This document shows positions 1 to 10,214 of a stretch of DNA of 64,000 bases, one piece after another. The first letter of the stretch is position 1. Every line of letters starts with the position of its first letter. Source of the stretch: Streptomyces griseicoloratus (GTDB taxonomy: Bacteria > Actinomycetota > Actinomycetes > Streptomycetales > Streptomycetaceae); the NCBI RefSeq assembly GCF_014534645.1, contig NZ_JACVQF010000181.1:1-64000 (forward strand), written 5' to 3'. The notes below the pieces were generated by a model. That model was given only the letters and a program-made list of their open reading frames with translations, was not told the DNA's origin and did no database searches. Position numbers and translations under genes: made by a program.

Positions 1-154
1 CACACCGGGACACGAGGTCCGCCGGGGCACGGACCGGGCACCCGCACCCGCCGGATGAGCGGCGGGCGGCGGGCGTGTCCGAGCCGGCCCGCGGGGGACG
101 TGACCGCCTGCAACCACCGCATCGCCCTTGGAGGCCGGTCGCCGTGCTCGCGCT

Positions 155-712
155 TCAGCCGGAGGCCTCGGGTGCCGGGGCCGGCAGGGGCGCGGAGCAG
201 GTCGCCCGGCCGAACTCACCGGCGGCCGTGGCGCTCTGCACGTGCCGTCCGCGCACGGCGACCGCGCAGCGGGCCTGGCCGCCCTGCTCGCCCAAGGTGA
301 TCCTGATGACGGGGTTCTCGCCGAGCGGCACCTCGACCGTCTTCTTCCAGGGCAGCCGGGCACCGGAGACGGTCTCCGCCGTGCCCTGCTCGCTCGCTCC
401 CTGGTAGCTGAGGTCGACGGTTCCCTCGCCGGTCACCTCGTACGTCACGGAGGCGGTGGGGGCCTTGGGCTCGGCCCTGTCCTCGTCGCCGCCGCGCAGC
501 ACACCGAACAGCACGACGCCGAGGCAGAGCACGAGGAAGCCGACGGCCGCGATCAGTACGGTGCGGTCGGGGTGGGTCTTGCCGTCTTCGCCGCCTGCGT
601 CGTTCCCGGCGTCGGCGTCGGCCGTCCCGGCCGTCTCCGGAGCGTCCGCGTCCGCCTCCGCACGCTCGGCGGTCGACGTGGAGGGCCCCGCCTCGCGCGT
701 CTCGCTGCTCAT
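155..712 (-). CDS. MmpS-like single-pass membrane protein
   Basis: A 185-residue protein with an acidic, Ala/Asp/Glu-rich cytoplasmic head (about residues 1-49), one transmembrane segment (about 51-72) and an extracytoplasmic domain of about 110 residues. That domain begins with the pattern VTYEVTGEGTVDLSY and contains an LPWKKTV motif and two cysteines, which resembles the MmpS family of small exported or periplasmic adaptor proteins. The ATG at 712 is chosen because GAGGGGAG lies about 5 bases upstream; the frame also opens at a TTG at 727, but that codon sits inside the ribosome-binding site. It is divergent from the RHS gene. No MmpL-type transporter is visible nearby, so the partner is unknown. 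The family assignment rests on motif resemblance only. Confidence 0.7.
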   Translation of the reverse strand: MSSETREAGPSTSTAERAEADADAPETAGTADADAGNDAGGEDGKTHPDRTVLIAAVGFLVLCLGVVLFGVLRGGDEDRAEPKAPTASVTYEVTGEGTVDLSYQGASEQGTAETVSGARLPWKKTVEVPLGENPVIRITLGEQGGQARCAVAVRGRHVQSATAAGEFGRATCSAPLPAPAPEASG

Positions 713-800
713 CCGAACTCCCCTCAAGCGCAGGCCCGGTCGGGCCCCGCCCGATCCAAGAGGCGCGGCGAGATCTCTGTCAAGGAATCCCGGTCCGCCG

Positions 801-817
801 ATCAGGATTGTCCTGAT
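801..817. promoter_or_regulatory. Inverted repeat, possible operator
   Basis: ATCAGGA-TTG-TCCTGAT is a perfect 7-bp inverted repeat with a 3-base centre. It lies between the divergent MmpS-like gene (start 712) and the RHS gene (start 1012), which suits an operator. No regulator gene is adjacent, so the binding protein is unknown. Confidence 0.35.
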
Positions 818-923
818 CCCATCGCGTCGATCTCCGGGGACATTCCGCGCAGGAGCGGGAAAGCAGCAGCTCAGGCATCAACGGGCCGGTCTTTTAGGTG
901 AGTTGTGCGAATAGTCTGTCCGG

Positions 924-953
924 TTGACATGGACAGGGCGTCCCTTGTTAGGA
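924..953 (+). promoter_or_regulatory. Candidate promoter of the RHS gene
   Basis: TTGACA at 924-929 is followed 18 bases later by TTAGGA at 948-953 (19 bases if the -10 is read as TAGGAA), close to the Streptomyces housekeeping consensus. It would start transcription about 50 bases before the ATG at 1012. Confidence 0.5.
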
Positions 954-1011
954 ATCTCGGCTGCCAACTGCCGTCCGGCAGATGGCTATTGGTTCCTCCG
1001 AAGGGAAACCG

Positions 1012-4000
1012 ATGTACAGACCACGGGCCGTAAGGCTCTTGGCCTCGAGTGCGGCGCTGGCGGTCCTCGCGACCGTCGCACCGATGACACCGGCATTCGC
1101 GGCACCACCCGACACCGGACGGCTCGCCGACAGCCTCCGCGGTCTCTTCGGCGACGGGGACGCCGAACCGGCCGACCCGCCAGAGCTCCCCGACACCGAC
1201 GTCCCGGCCAGTGACAAGCTCGCCAAGGCGCAGGCCGCACCGAAGGCCAAGCGCGTCAAGGAACTGACGGACCGGCGGACGCCCTACTCCCGTCACTGGC
1301 GCATGTCCGACGGGCGGGTCCAGTCCGAGGTCTCGGCCATGCCCACCGCCTACGAGACGGGCAAGGGCAAGGACGCCGAGTGGAAGCCGATCCGGACCGC
1401 GGTCACCGACACCGACCGCAAGGGCTTCGAGAAGGCGAACACCACCAACCTCGCCCGCACCTACTTCGGCTCGCGCCCCGGTGAGCTGGTCCGTTTCGAG
1501 CTCGACGAGGGCCACTGGGTCGCCATCGGCCTCAAGAACGCCGGTGCCGCGAAGCTGGCCCCGGCGGTCGACGGCAACAAGGTCACCTACAAGGACGCCC
1601 TGGGCCGGGGCATCGATCTCTCCTACACGGTCGGCAACGGCAGCGTGAAGGAGGACATCGTCCTCAACGAGCGCCCGAAGGGCACCCCGTCCTTCGAGTT
1701 CACGCTCACCACAGGCGGCCTGACCGCGAAGTCGGAGAAGAACGGCACCATCTCGCTGTACGGCGAGAACTCCCCCGTCGGCGCTCCCGCGCTGGTGATC
1801 CCCGCGCCGTTCATGACGGACGCGAAGAAGAACACCGGCTCCGCGTACGGCACCACCGGCACCGACGCCGTCCGCCAGGTCCTGTCCGGCAAGGAGGGCT
1901 CGTACGGCATCAGCCTGAAGCCGGACGCCAAGTGGCTGGCGGCGCCGGAGCGCCAGTACCCGGTGACGGTCGACCCGACCGTCACGATCGCGCCGACTCC
2001 GTCGCAGTCCGCGGACGCGATGATCTCCTCGGACGATCCGAGCGCCAACTACGCGGACCTCTGGCGCCTGTCGGTCGGCAACACCAGCACCGGCACGTCG
2101 CGTGCGCTGCTGAGGTTCGGGCTGTCGGGCATACCCGCCGGCACGCAGCTGGATTCGGCCGAACTGAAGCTGTACTTCGACCAGACGCACACCACCGGCG
2201 CCACCGAGGTCCAGCTGGAGGCGCACCGGGCCACCACGGCCTGGACCGAGGCCGGCGCCACCTGGAACAACGCCAAGGACCTCACCGGAGAGCTGTCCGG
2301 CACGTCGGTCCTGGTCGACGACGGCGACTCCGGTACCACGGCCGCCCAGGGCGCCTGGCCCACCTCCGGGAACACCGCGTACACCCAGTACGCGATCGGG
2401 CAGGACTACCGGTACAACAAGGACGCCACGGCAGGCGACAGGTACACCTGGCGGCCGAGCCTCCCCGAGGACGGCGAGTACCAGGTCGACGTGCACTACG
2501 TCCCGGCCTCCGACCGCGCCGCCAACGCGCCCTACACGGTGACGTACGACGGCGGCACCAAGACCTACCAGGTCGACCAGCGGGCAGGCACCGAGGGCGT
2601 CTGGAAGCCGCTGGGCAAGCACCCCTTCCAGGCCGGCACCACCGGCCAGGTCGTGCTCGGTGACGGCCCTGCCTCGACCTCCACGGCCGTCCTCGCGGAC
2701 GCGGTGCGCTTCACCAAGGGCGGTGTGGTCACCAAGCAGCCGCAGGAGGTCAACACCTGGCACTCCTTCCCGGTGACCAAGACCGTCCAGCAGTGGCTCG
2801 ACGGCACCTACGACAACCACGGCTTCGTGGTGAAGGCCGCCGACGAGTCCGCGAGCGCCCCCAAGGGCGGCCCGCGGTACGAGGCCGCCGAGTACGCCTA
2901 CAAGGGCGAGGCCGCCAACTACCCGAAGCTGGTCCTCACCTGGGGCGACGAGGGCGTCGACGTCGATCCGCCGAAGGTCATCCACTCCACCGGTGCCGAG
3001 CTGAGCTGGCCCGCGTACACCGACCCGTCGACCTCGCCGGGCGACGACATCGTCGAGTACCAGGTCCACCGAAGCGTCTTCCAGCACTTCAAGCCGTCCT
3101 CGCAGACCCTGGTCTCCCCCGTCGCCAAGGACACGCGCGCGTACACGGACACCTCGGCCCGGCCGACCCCGGCCGACTCCGCCGAGGAGTTCGGCGACGC
3201 GTACTACTACATGGTCGCGGTGAAGACCCGTGACGGACAGGTCCTCCCGTCCCGCACGGAGCTGGTGCGCCTGCCGAAGGCGGGCCGCACCACGGTCGTG
3301 CTGCAGTCCGGGCAGTCCGACACCACGCTCTCCTCGGCGGAGCCGTCCACCGGCCACGACACGCTCACGGACGCGGGTGCCGCCCACCCGTGGCTGTCGG
3401 TGGGCAACAACTCGGCCACGTACGGCACCACCCGTGCCGTGCTGAAGTTCCCCGGCGCCGGCGAGATCCCGGGCAACGCCCGGGTGGTCGAGGCGCAGCT
3501 GAACATGTGGGGCTTCCAGACGACGACCGACTCCAGTGGCGCGGTCTACGAGGCGCGCGGTCTGACGCGCGACTTCGACGAGGCGACCGCTTCCTGGTCG
3601 AAGGCGGACTCCGCCACCTCGTGGACGACCGCCGGCGGCGACATGGACGCCGCCGTCTCCGACACGGTCGGCACGGTCACCAACGACCCGGCCCGGCAGT
3701 CCTGGTCCATCACCTCGCTGGCCCAGAGCTGGATATCCGACCCGGCCGCCAACCACGGCGTCGCCGTCAGACTGCGCGACGAGTCGAGTGCCGGCCCGCG
3801 CGAGCGGACGCTGTTCCTCTCCTCCGAGGCCGAGGAACCGCAGCTGCGCCCGCAGCTCGTCGTCACGTACCTGACGAAGTCGACGGAGACGACGTACCAC
3901 GCCCCGTACACGCCGTCCCGGATGATCCCGGGCGACGAGTACACCGTCGACGTCACCGTCACCAACACCACCACCAGCACCTGGGCGGCGGGCGACCACG

Positions 4001-7000
4001 CCCTGTCCTACACCTGGTCGCTCCCGGACGGCACCGACGCCACCACCGGCGGCAACCAGGTCCAGACGGCGCTGCCGGACGAGGTCCTGCCCGGCGACTC
4101 GGTCACCGTGCCGGCGAAGCTCAAGGCCCCGATCAACTCCGACTCCGGCAACAAGCGCCTGGACTACGTGCTGAAGTGGGACCTGAAGAACACCACCACC
4201 GGCACCTGGCTGTCCCAGTCGGAGTCCATCGCCCCGCTGGCACAGAACGTCCGCACCGAGGACCCGACGTCCAACCAGCTCGGTCTGGAGAAGTTCTACT
4301 CGTACGCGGGCAAGAACACGGGCGCGGGTTCGTCGCTGATGACGAACCTGTACGCGGGCAACAGCGTCTGGCAGTACAACGCGTTTTCCAACCCGGGCCG
4401 CGGCATCACGACCTTCGCCCGGTTCGCGTACAACTCCCAGGACACCTCCGACACGGTCCTCGGCCACGGCTGGTCGGCTCAGGCCGCGATGCCGCTGCGG
4501 CTCGGCGCCGCGCTGGACTTCCACCCCAATCCGCACCCGACCGAGGTCACCCTCCCCGACGGTGACGGCACCACCCACGTCTTCCGCAAGCAGGAGGACG
4601 GGACGTGGCTGGCGCCGGCGGGTGTGCACTACCTGCTGCGGCAGGGCACCGGCGTGGACTGCACCCCGGACAAGGACGGCGACCCGAAGGCGTGGTCGCT
4701 GACCCGGCCGGACCGCACCCAGTTCTTCTTCGACTGCGACGGCTACCTGACCTCGATCGTCGACAAGAACGGCAACACGCAGACGTACACGTACGCCGAG
4801 CGCAAGTCGAACAACAAGCCGGTCAAGTTCCTCACCTACATCGAGGACCCGGCCGCGCGCCGGTCGCTGACGGTCGAGTACTACACGAAGGCCGACACCA
4901 GCAGCCCGAAGATCATCGACCACGTCAAGTCGATGACCGACATCTCGGGCCGGAAGATCACCTTCGAGTACTCGGACAAGGGCCTGCTCACCACCCTCAC
5001 CGACGGTGCGGGCAGCGCGCAGCCCAAGGTGTTCCGCTTCACGTACGACATGGAGCAGGGCAACAAGAACGCCAAGCTGGTCGCGGTCACCGATCCGCGC
5101 GGCAACTCGACCTCGCTGGACTACTACTACCCCAGCGAGGGCGACGACCCGAAGTTCCACTGGAACACGCAGACGCTGACGGACCGCCTGGGCGGGACCA
5201 CCGGCTATGTGTACACCGATCCGGACGGCACGGCGGGCTCGGTCGTCAACACCAAGGTGACGGACGCCGAGAACCACGACACGCAGTACGTGCTCGACGG
5301 GTACGGCCGCGCCACCCAGATGACCAACGCCAAGTCCGAGACCACCAAGACGGCCTGGGACACCGACAACAATGTGACGCGCCTGGAGGAGGCCAACGGC
5401 GCGGTCACAACGTGGAAGTACGACACCAGCACCGGCTATCCGCTGGAAATGAAGGACGCCGAGGCCAACAAGAACGGCACCGCGGCGCAGACCCTCACAT
5501 ACTCCTACGGGCTCAACGGCCATATCGCGGACCTCTTCGAGAAGAAGTCCCCGGAGGGCCGCACCTACCGGTTCGGCTATGACACCAAGGGCAACCTGAC
5601 CTCGGTCACCGACCCCAAGGGCGTCGCATCCGCCACCGAGGACGACTACACCAGCCGTACCGAGTACGACCAGTACGGCCAGGTCACCAAGGAGACCGAC
5701 GCCAACGGGCACGCGACACAGTACGGCGAGTTCGAGCCGGTCGGCTATCCGAAGACCATCACGGACGCGGCCGGCAACCCCTCGCACTTCGTCTACGACG
5801 TGCGAGGCAACGTCACCAAGGTGACCAACGCCCAGGGCGCCGAGGTCACCCAGGCCTATGACGCGTTCGGCAGACCGCTGGAGAAGCGCGAGCCCAAGGA
5901 CCAGAAGGCAGGCGAGTTCATCGTCACGCCGGAGCCGGTCTATGACGCCAACGACAACATCACCAAGGCCTTCGCCCCCAACGGGGCCGAGACCACGGCG
6001 GTGTTCGACAAGGCGGACCAGCGGATCGAGTCGGTCAAGCCGTCCGACGAGCCCGGCGGTCCGGTGCGCAAGTCCACCTCCGTCTACGACAAGGTCGGCA
6101 ACCTCGTCTCCGGTACCGGCGCACAGGGCAACCTGACGGCGACCGAGGGCGACTACACCGCCACCACCAAGTTCGACGCGATCTACCAGCCGATCGAGAT
6201 GGTGGACGCCGAGGGCAACAAGGCGACGGTGGAGTACGACAACGTCGGCAACGTCGTCAAGGTCGTGGACGCGCGCAAGAACGCCACCGCGGACGCCGAC
6301 GACTACACCACGCGCTACGAATACGACCTGAACCACCGGGTCAAGCGCACGGTCGACGCCCTGGGGTGGGCCACCTCGGTCCGCTACGACAAGGACGGCC
6401 TCCAGATCGCGCAGACCGACGCGGAGGGCAACGAGTCGCTCGCGACGTACGACGAACGCGGCGCGCTCGTGGAGTCCAAGGTGCCGGTCAAGGAGGACAC
6501 CTCCGGCAACATCACCTACCGCACGACCAAGTACGCGTACGACCAGGTCGGCAACCGTACGAAGACCATCACCCCGCGCGGTGTCGCCACCGGTGACGAC
6601 GACGCGGACTTCATGTCGGAGACGGTCTACGACGAGCTGAACCGGGTCAAGGAGGAGCGCTCGCCCTATGACAAGGACGACGCGGTCTACTCCTCACCGG
6701 ACTCGGTGTTCTACGAGTACGACTCCGTCGGCAACCTGAAGTCGGTCTCGGCTCCCCCGTCGGATGGCCAGACGGTCCGCAACGTCACCGAGTACACGTA
6801 CTTCGACAACGGCTGGACACGCACGGCCAAGGACCCGTGGGACATCACCACGGCCTACGAGTACAACAAGCTCGGCCAGCAGACGAAGAACACGCTGACC
6901 TCGGCGGGCGGCTCCCAGCAGCGCACCATGACGTGGGACTACTACCCGTCGGGCAACAAGAAGGCCCGCTCGGACGACGGTGTGCCGGTCGGCAACCAGG

Positions 7001-10000
7001 TCGTCCTGGTGGACAGCTCGGACTTCAACAACACCGCGACCCAGGGCAACTGGTCGCGGACGCAGGCCGAGCAGCAGTACGGCTACGACACGTACGCGCA
7101 CCCCGCGGGTACCGGCACCTCGTCGCTGTCCTGGCAGTTGAACATCCCGCAGAACGGCACCTACGAGGTGTTCGTCCGTTACCCGAAGCTGACGGGTGCC
7201 GCCTCGGACGCCAAGTTCAAGGTCGACCACGACGGCGGCAGCACCACCAAGACCGTCGACCAGACCACGAACGCCGGCGCGTGGGTCTCACTCGGGTCCT
7301 ACGCGTTCGTGGAGGACGGTCCGCAGAAGGTCACGCTGACCGACGCCGCCAATGGCACGGTGCTCGCCGACGCGGTGAAGCTGGTCCGCTCGAACTCCGG
7401 TGAAACGGACAACGAGAAGAAGGACTTCACCTACAGCTACAACGCGAACGGCAACATGACCGAGGTCCGTGACCTCTCGCCGGGCGCGAAGATCGACACG
7501 TACAAGATCTCGTACGACGGCCTCAACCACATCACCAAGGTGGAGGAGTACGCGGGCGGCACGGTGAAGAACACCACGTCGCTGACCTACGACGAAAACG
7601 GCAACCCCGTCACGTCCACGCACGATCTGACCTGGACGAAGATCGAGTACGACGAGCGCGACATGGTCAAGAAGGTGACCAACGCCGATTCGCCCACCGC
7701 GGGCGATCAGCAGATCACCACGATGACCTACACCGGGCGCGGCCAGCTCCTGAAGCAGACCAAGCCCAACGGCAACACGCTCGAAATGCGCTACTACCCC
7801 GACGGGTCGGTGGAGCAGTCGCTCGAGAAGACCTCGGGCGGCACCGTGGTGGCGCAGCACGACCTGGAGTACTCGCCCAACGGGCACCGCTCCAAGGACG
7901 TCCTGAAGCTGATGAACGCCGATGACAACTCGGCCTACATCAACAACACGTACACCTTCGACTACGACCCGCAGGACCGCGTCACCAAGGTCACCAAGAG
8001 CGGCGACGACGCCTCCACCGAGTCCTACCGCTACGACCGCAACAGCAACATCGTCGAGCAGACGGTGGACGACGTCACCACGACCCAGCGCTACGACCGC
8101 AACCGCCTGCTGTCGGCGAGTTCGGGCGGGGTCACCTCCACCTACAACTACGACCCGCTGGGCCGGCTCGACACCGTCAGCACCGGCGGTCAGACCGTCG
8201 AGAAGCACTACTACGACGGCTTCGACCGTGAGGCGAAGGTCCGGCAGGGCGTGGGCGCCACCGCGGTGACCACCTCGTACGTCTACGACCCGTTCGACCG
8301 GACGGTCTCCCAGACCACCTCGGGCGACCAGGGCAAGACCACGGCGTTCACCTACCTCGCCATGGACAAGACGCTCCTGCGCGAGACGGTCGACGGCAAG
8401 GCGGACAAGGACTACCAGTACATAGCCGGTGGTCAGCGCGCCACGCAGATCAAGCACAAGGACGACGGCAGCAAGGAGGTCTCGCAGTACGTCACGAGTC
8501 CGCGCGGCGACGTCGAGGCGATCACGAAGGAGGACGGCAAGACCCGCTCCACGTACGGCTACACGGCCTACGGTTCGGACGACTCCTCCCAGATGACCGG
8601 TGCGGACAAGCCGGGCAGCGGCACCGAGGACAAGAGCGACTACAACTCGTTCCGCTTCAACTCCTCGCGCTGGGACGGTGCCTCGGGCACGTACGACATG
8701 GGCTTCCGCAACTACGACCCGGGGCTGAACCGCTTCCTCACCCGGGACTCGTACAGCGGCGCCCTGGCCGACATGTCCCTGGCCACCGACCCGTTCACCG
8801 GCAACCGGTACGCGTTCGCCGGCGGCAACCCGATCAGCTTCGTCGAGCTCGACGGGCACCTGTTCGGTCTGTCGCTCTCGGACATCGGCCATGCCGCGCT
8901 CGACGTGGTCGGCCTGGTCCCCGTCGTCGGTGAGGTCGCCGACGTCGCCAACGGCATCTGGTACGCGGCCGAGGGCAACTATGTCGACGCCGCACTGTCG
9001 TTGACCTCGGCGATCCCGCTCGCGGGGTACGCGGCCACCGCCGTCAAGGCCGGCCGCTACGTCGAGAAGGGTGTCGAGGCGGTGGACTCCGCCAACGACG
9101 TCCGCAAGACGGTGGACAACGCCGGTGACGCGGCCAACGCCGCGAGCGACACACGCAAGGTGGACGGCGCCGACGCCCCGACGACGAGGTCGCCGGACAA
9201 GCCGGAGGCACCCGCCTGCAAGGTGAACAGCTTCCTGCCGGGAACCCAGGTCGTCCTCGCGGACGGCACCACCCGGGCCATCGAGAAGCTGGAGGTCGGC
9301 GACCTGGTCGTGGCCACCGACCCGGAGACCGGGGACACCCGGGCCCGGGAGGTCACCGAGACGCGTGATCACGAGGGCACCAAGGACCTCGTCACCCTGA
9401 CCGTCGACTCCGGCGGCAAGGGCAAGGCGCTCAAGCTGACCTCGACGGCCGCGCACCTGTACTGGCTGCCGGACTTCGGCAAGTGGGTCCCGGCCAAGGA
9501 CCTCAAGTCCGGTATGTGGCTGCAGACCTCGGCCGGTACCTGGGTCCAGATCAGTGCGGTCGACACCGCCCACCGCTCGGCCAGGGTCTACAACCTGTCG
9601 GTCGAGGGCGTCCACACGTACTACGTGGGGTCGGGTGCCGCCGCGGTCCTGGTCCACAACTGTGGCTACAAGGACGAGGCGGTCAGGGCGCAGCAGCGCG
9701 CCCAGGAACTCGCCGGTCAGCTCCACTTCTTCAAGGAGTCCATGGTGACCGTCGCTGTCATCGGGGTCCGGAAGAAGGGCACCAAGGACATCATCGAGAA
9801 GGTGGGCATGAGCTCCGGTCAGAAGGGCGACCTTCTGGAACTCTTCGACGGCCAGTCGTTCGTGCCAGGCAACCTGGTGCCCGGGCGTGTGACCAAGAAG
9901 GGCAATCCCGCCTACGAGCACGCCGAGGAATCGGTGTTCAGGTGGCTCGAGGAGAACCCGGACTACGAGGTGCTGTACGGCGGCACGTCGAAGAACGTGT

Positions 10001-10116
10001 GCTCCGACATCTGCGCACCACTCGTCGAGCAGAGCAAGATGAAGCTCGACGGTGAGGTGTTCGGCGGAGCGTCCGACAAGACCGACTTCCGGACGTTCTG
10101 GCGCTTGAGGCGCTAG
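1012..10116 (+). CDS. Secreted RHS/YD-repeat polymorphic toxin with HINT and deaminase-like C-terminus
   Basis: A 3,034-residue exported RHS protein. A Sec-type signal peptide ends near residue 30 (AFA|AP). Two DNRLRE-like repeat domains lie at about 325-480 and 760-955, a golvesin-like beta domain at about 435-570, and an Ig-like stretch at about 960-1075. YD repeats that would build the RHS shell run from about 1180 to 2530, interrupted by a second golvesin-like domain at about 2000-2125. The RHS core motif (RNYDPGLNRFLTRD) ends near 2617. A pretoxin HINT domain spans Cys2736 to the HN-Cys junction at 2882-2884. The variable tip (about 151 residues) has a deaminase-like pattern: HAE at 2970-2972 and Cys2997/Cys3001 (CxxxC). 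The start at 1012 has GAAGGGA upstream; an ATG at 982 is less likely. By family logic the tip is a toxin delivered to competitors. The deaminase call is inferred from motifs. No intact immunity gene follows on this strand. Confidence 0.85.
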   Translation: MYRPRAVRLLASSAALAVLATVAPMTPAFAAPPDTGRLADSLRGLFGDGDAEPADPPELPDTDVPASDKLAKAQAAPKAKRVKELTDRRTPYSRHWRMSDGRVQSEVSAMPTAYETGKGKDAEWKPIRTAVTDTDRKGFEKANTTNLARTYFGSRPGELVRFELDEGHWVAIGLKNAGAAKLAPAVDGNKVTYKDALGRGIDLSYTVGNGSVKEDIVLNERPKGTPSFEFTLTTGGLTAKSEKNGTISLYGENSPVGAPALVIPAPFMTDAKKNTGSAYGTTGTDAVRQVLSGKEGSYGISLKPDAKWLAAPERQYPVTVDPTVTIAPTPSQSADAMISSDDPSANYADLWRLSVGNTSTGTSRALLRFGLSGIPAGTQLDSAELKLYFDQTHTTGATEVQLEAHRATTAWTEAGATWNNAKDLTGELSGTSVLVDDGDSGTTAAQGAWPTSGNTAYTQYAIGQDYRYNKDATAGDRYTWRPSLPEDGEYQVDVHYVPASDRAANAPYTVTYDGGTKTYQVDQRAGTEGVWKPLGKHPFQAGTTGQVVLGDGPASTSTAVLADAVRFTKGGVVTKQPQEVNTWHSFPVTKTVQQWLDGTYDNHGFVVKAADESASAPKGGPRYEAAEYAYKGEAANYPKLVLTWGDEGVDVDPPKVIHSTGAELSWPAYTDPSTSPGDDIVEYQVHRSVFQHFKPSSQTLVSPVAKDTRAYTDTSARPTPADSAEEFGDAYYYMVAVKTRDGQVLPSRTELVRLPKAGRTTVVLQSGQSDTTLSSAEPSTGHDTLTDAGAAHPWLSVGNNSATYGTTRAVLKFPGAGEIPGNARVVEAQLNMWGFQTTTDSSGAVYEARGLTRDFDEATASWSKADSATSWTTAGGDMDAAVSDTVGTVTNDPARQSWSITSLAQSWISDPAANHGVAVRLRDESSAGPRERTLFLSSEAEEPQLRPQLVVTYLTKSTETTYHAPYTPSRMIPGDEYTVDVTVTNTTTSTWAAGDHALSYTWSLPDGTDATTGGNQVQTALPDEVLPGDSVTVPAKLKAPINSDSGNKRLDYVLKWDLKNTTTGTWLSQSESIAPLAQNVRTEDPTSNQLGLEKFYSYAGKNTGAGSSLMTNLYAGNSVWQYNAFSNPGRGITTFARFAYNSQDTSDTVLGHGWSAQAAMPLRLGAALDFHPNPHPTEVTLPDGDGTTHVFRKQEDGTWLAPAGVHYLLRQGTGVDCTPDKDGDPKAWSLTRPDRTQFFFDCDGYLTSIVDKNGNTQTYTYAERKSNNKPVKFLTYIEDPAARRSLTVEYYTKADTSSPKIIDHVKSMTDISGRKITFEYSDKGLLTTLTDGAGSAQPKVFRFTYDMEQGNKNAKLVAVTDPRGNSTSLDYYYPSEGDDPKFHWNTQTLTDRLGGTTGYVYTDPDGTAGSVVNTKVTDAENHDTQYVLDGYGRATQMTNAKSETTKTAWDTDNNVTRLEEANGAVTTWKYDTSTGYPLEMKDAEANKNGTAAQTLTYSYGLNGHIADLFEKKSPEGRTYRFGYDTKGNLTSVTDPKGVASATEDDYTSRTEYDQYGQVTKETDANGHATQYGEFEPVGYPKTITDAAGNPSHFVYDVRGNVTKVTNAQGAEVTQAYDAFGRPLEKREPKDQKAGEFIVTPEPVYDANDNITKAFAPNGAETTAVFDKADQRIESVKPSDEPGGPVRKSTSVYDKVGNLVSGTGAQGNLTATEGDYTATTKFDAIYQPIEMVDAEGNKATVEYDNVGNVVKVVDARKNATADADDYTTRYEYDLNHRVKRTVDALGWATSVRYDKDGLQIAQTDAEGNESLATYDERGALVESKVPVKEDTSGNITYRTTKYAYDQVGNRTKTITPRGVATGDDDADFMSETVYDELNRVKEERSPYDKDDAVYSSPDSVFYEYDSVGNLKSVSAPPSDGQTVRNVTEYTYFDNGWTRTAKDPWDITTAYEYNKLGQQTKNTLTSAGGSQQRTMTWDYYPSGNKKARSDDGVPVGNQVVLVDSSDFNNTATQGNWSRTQAEQQYGYDTYAHPAGTGTSSLSWQLNIPQNGTYEVFVRYPKLTGAASDAKFKVDHDGGSTTKTVDQTTNAGAWVSLGSYAFVEDGPQKVTLTDAANGTVLADAVKLVRSNSGETDNEKKDFTYSYNANGNMTEVRDLSPGAKIDTYKISYDGLNHITKVEEYAGGTVKNTTSLTYDENGNPVTSTHDLTWTKIEYDERDMVKKVTNADSPTAGDQQITTMTYTGRGQLLKQTKPNGNTLEMRYYPDGSVEQSLEKTSGGTVVAQHDLEYSPNGHRSKDVLKLMNADDNSAYINNTYTFDYDPQDRVTKVTKSGDDASTESYRYDRNSNIVEQTVDDVTTTQRYDRNRLLSASSGGVTSTYNYDPLGRLDTVSTGGQTVEKHYYDGFDREAKVRQGVGATAVTTSYVYDPFDRTVSQTTSGDQGKTTAFTYLAMDKTLLRETVDGKADKDYQYIAGGQRATQIKHKDDGSKEVSQYVTSPRGDVEAITKEDGKTRSTYGYTAYGSDDSSQMTGADKPGSGTEDKSDYNSFRFNSSRWDGASGTYDMGFRNYDPGLNRFLTRDSYSGALADMSLATDPFTGNRYAFAGGNPISFVELDGHLFGLSLSDIGHAALDVVGLVPVVGEVADVANGIWYAAEGNYVDAALSLTSAIPLAGYAATAVKAGRYVEKGVEAVDSANDVRKTVDNAGDAANAASDTRKVDGADAPTTRSPDKPEAPACKVNSFLPGTQVVLADGTTRAIEKLEVGDLVVATDPETGDTRAREVTETRDHEGTKDLVTLTVDSGGKGKALKLTSTAAHLYWLPDFGKWVPAKDLKSGMWLQTSAGTWVQISAVDTAHRSARVYNLSVEGVHTYYVGSGAAAVLVHNCGYKDEAVRAQQRAQELAGQLHFFKESMVTVAVIGVRKKGTKDIIEKVGMSSGQKGDLLELFDGQSFVPGNLVPGRVTKKGNPAYEHAEESVFRWLEENPDYEVLYGGTSKNVCSDICAPLVEQSKMKLDGEVFGGASDKTDFRTFWRLRR

Positions 10117-10124
10117 GAGACACC

Positions 10125-10196
10125 GGCGCCACCTCCAGTGGCGCCGCCGGACACGCAAGCAGGACGCCCGGCCGGGGAGCTTACCCGGCCGGGCGT
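10125..10196 (+). terminator. Two tandem hairpins after the RHS gene
   Basis: The first hairpin is GGCGCCAC / GTGGCGCC (10125-10145, 5-base loop). The second is ACGCCCGGCCGGG / CCCGGCCGGGCGT (10164-10196), a perfect 13-bp stem. They lie between convergent genes, so they probably end transcription from both sides. Confidence 0.75.
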
Positions 10197-10214
10197 TCGC
10201 GTCGCGGGACGCGC

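Noticed and set aside
871-6336. A 1,821-codon open frame antisense to the RHS gene, and a similar one at 7288-10278
   Set aside because: It is a shadow of the strong third-position GC bias of the RHS gene. It is Arg/Val/Gly-rich without domain patterns, and the plus-strand frame is clearly the coding one.
4560-8600. Repeated motifs in DNA that could suggest a repeat array or CRISPR
   Set aside because: These are diverged codons of YD repeats within one reading frame; spacing and sequence are irregular and there are no cas genes.
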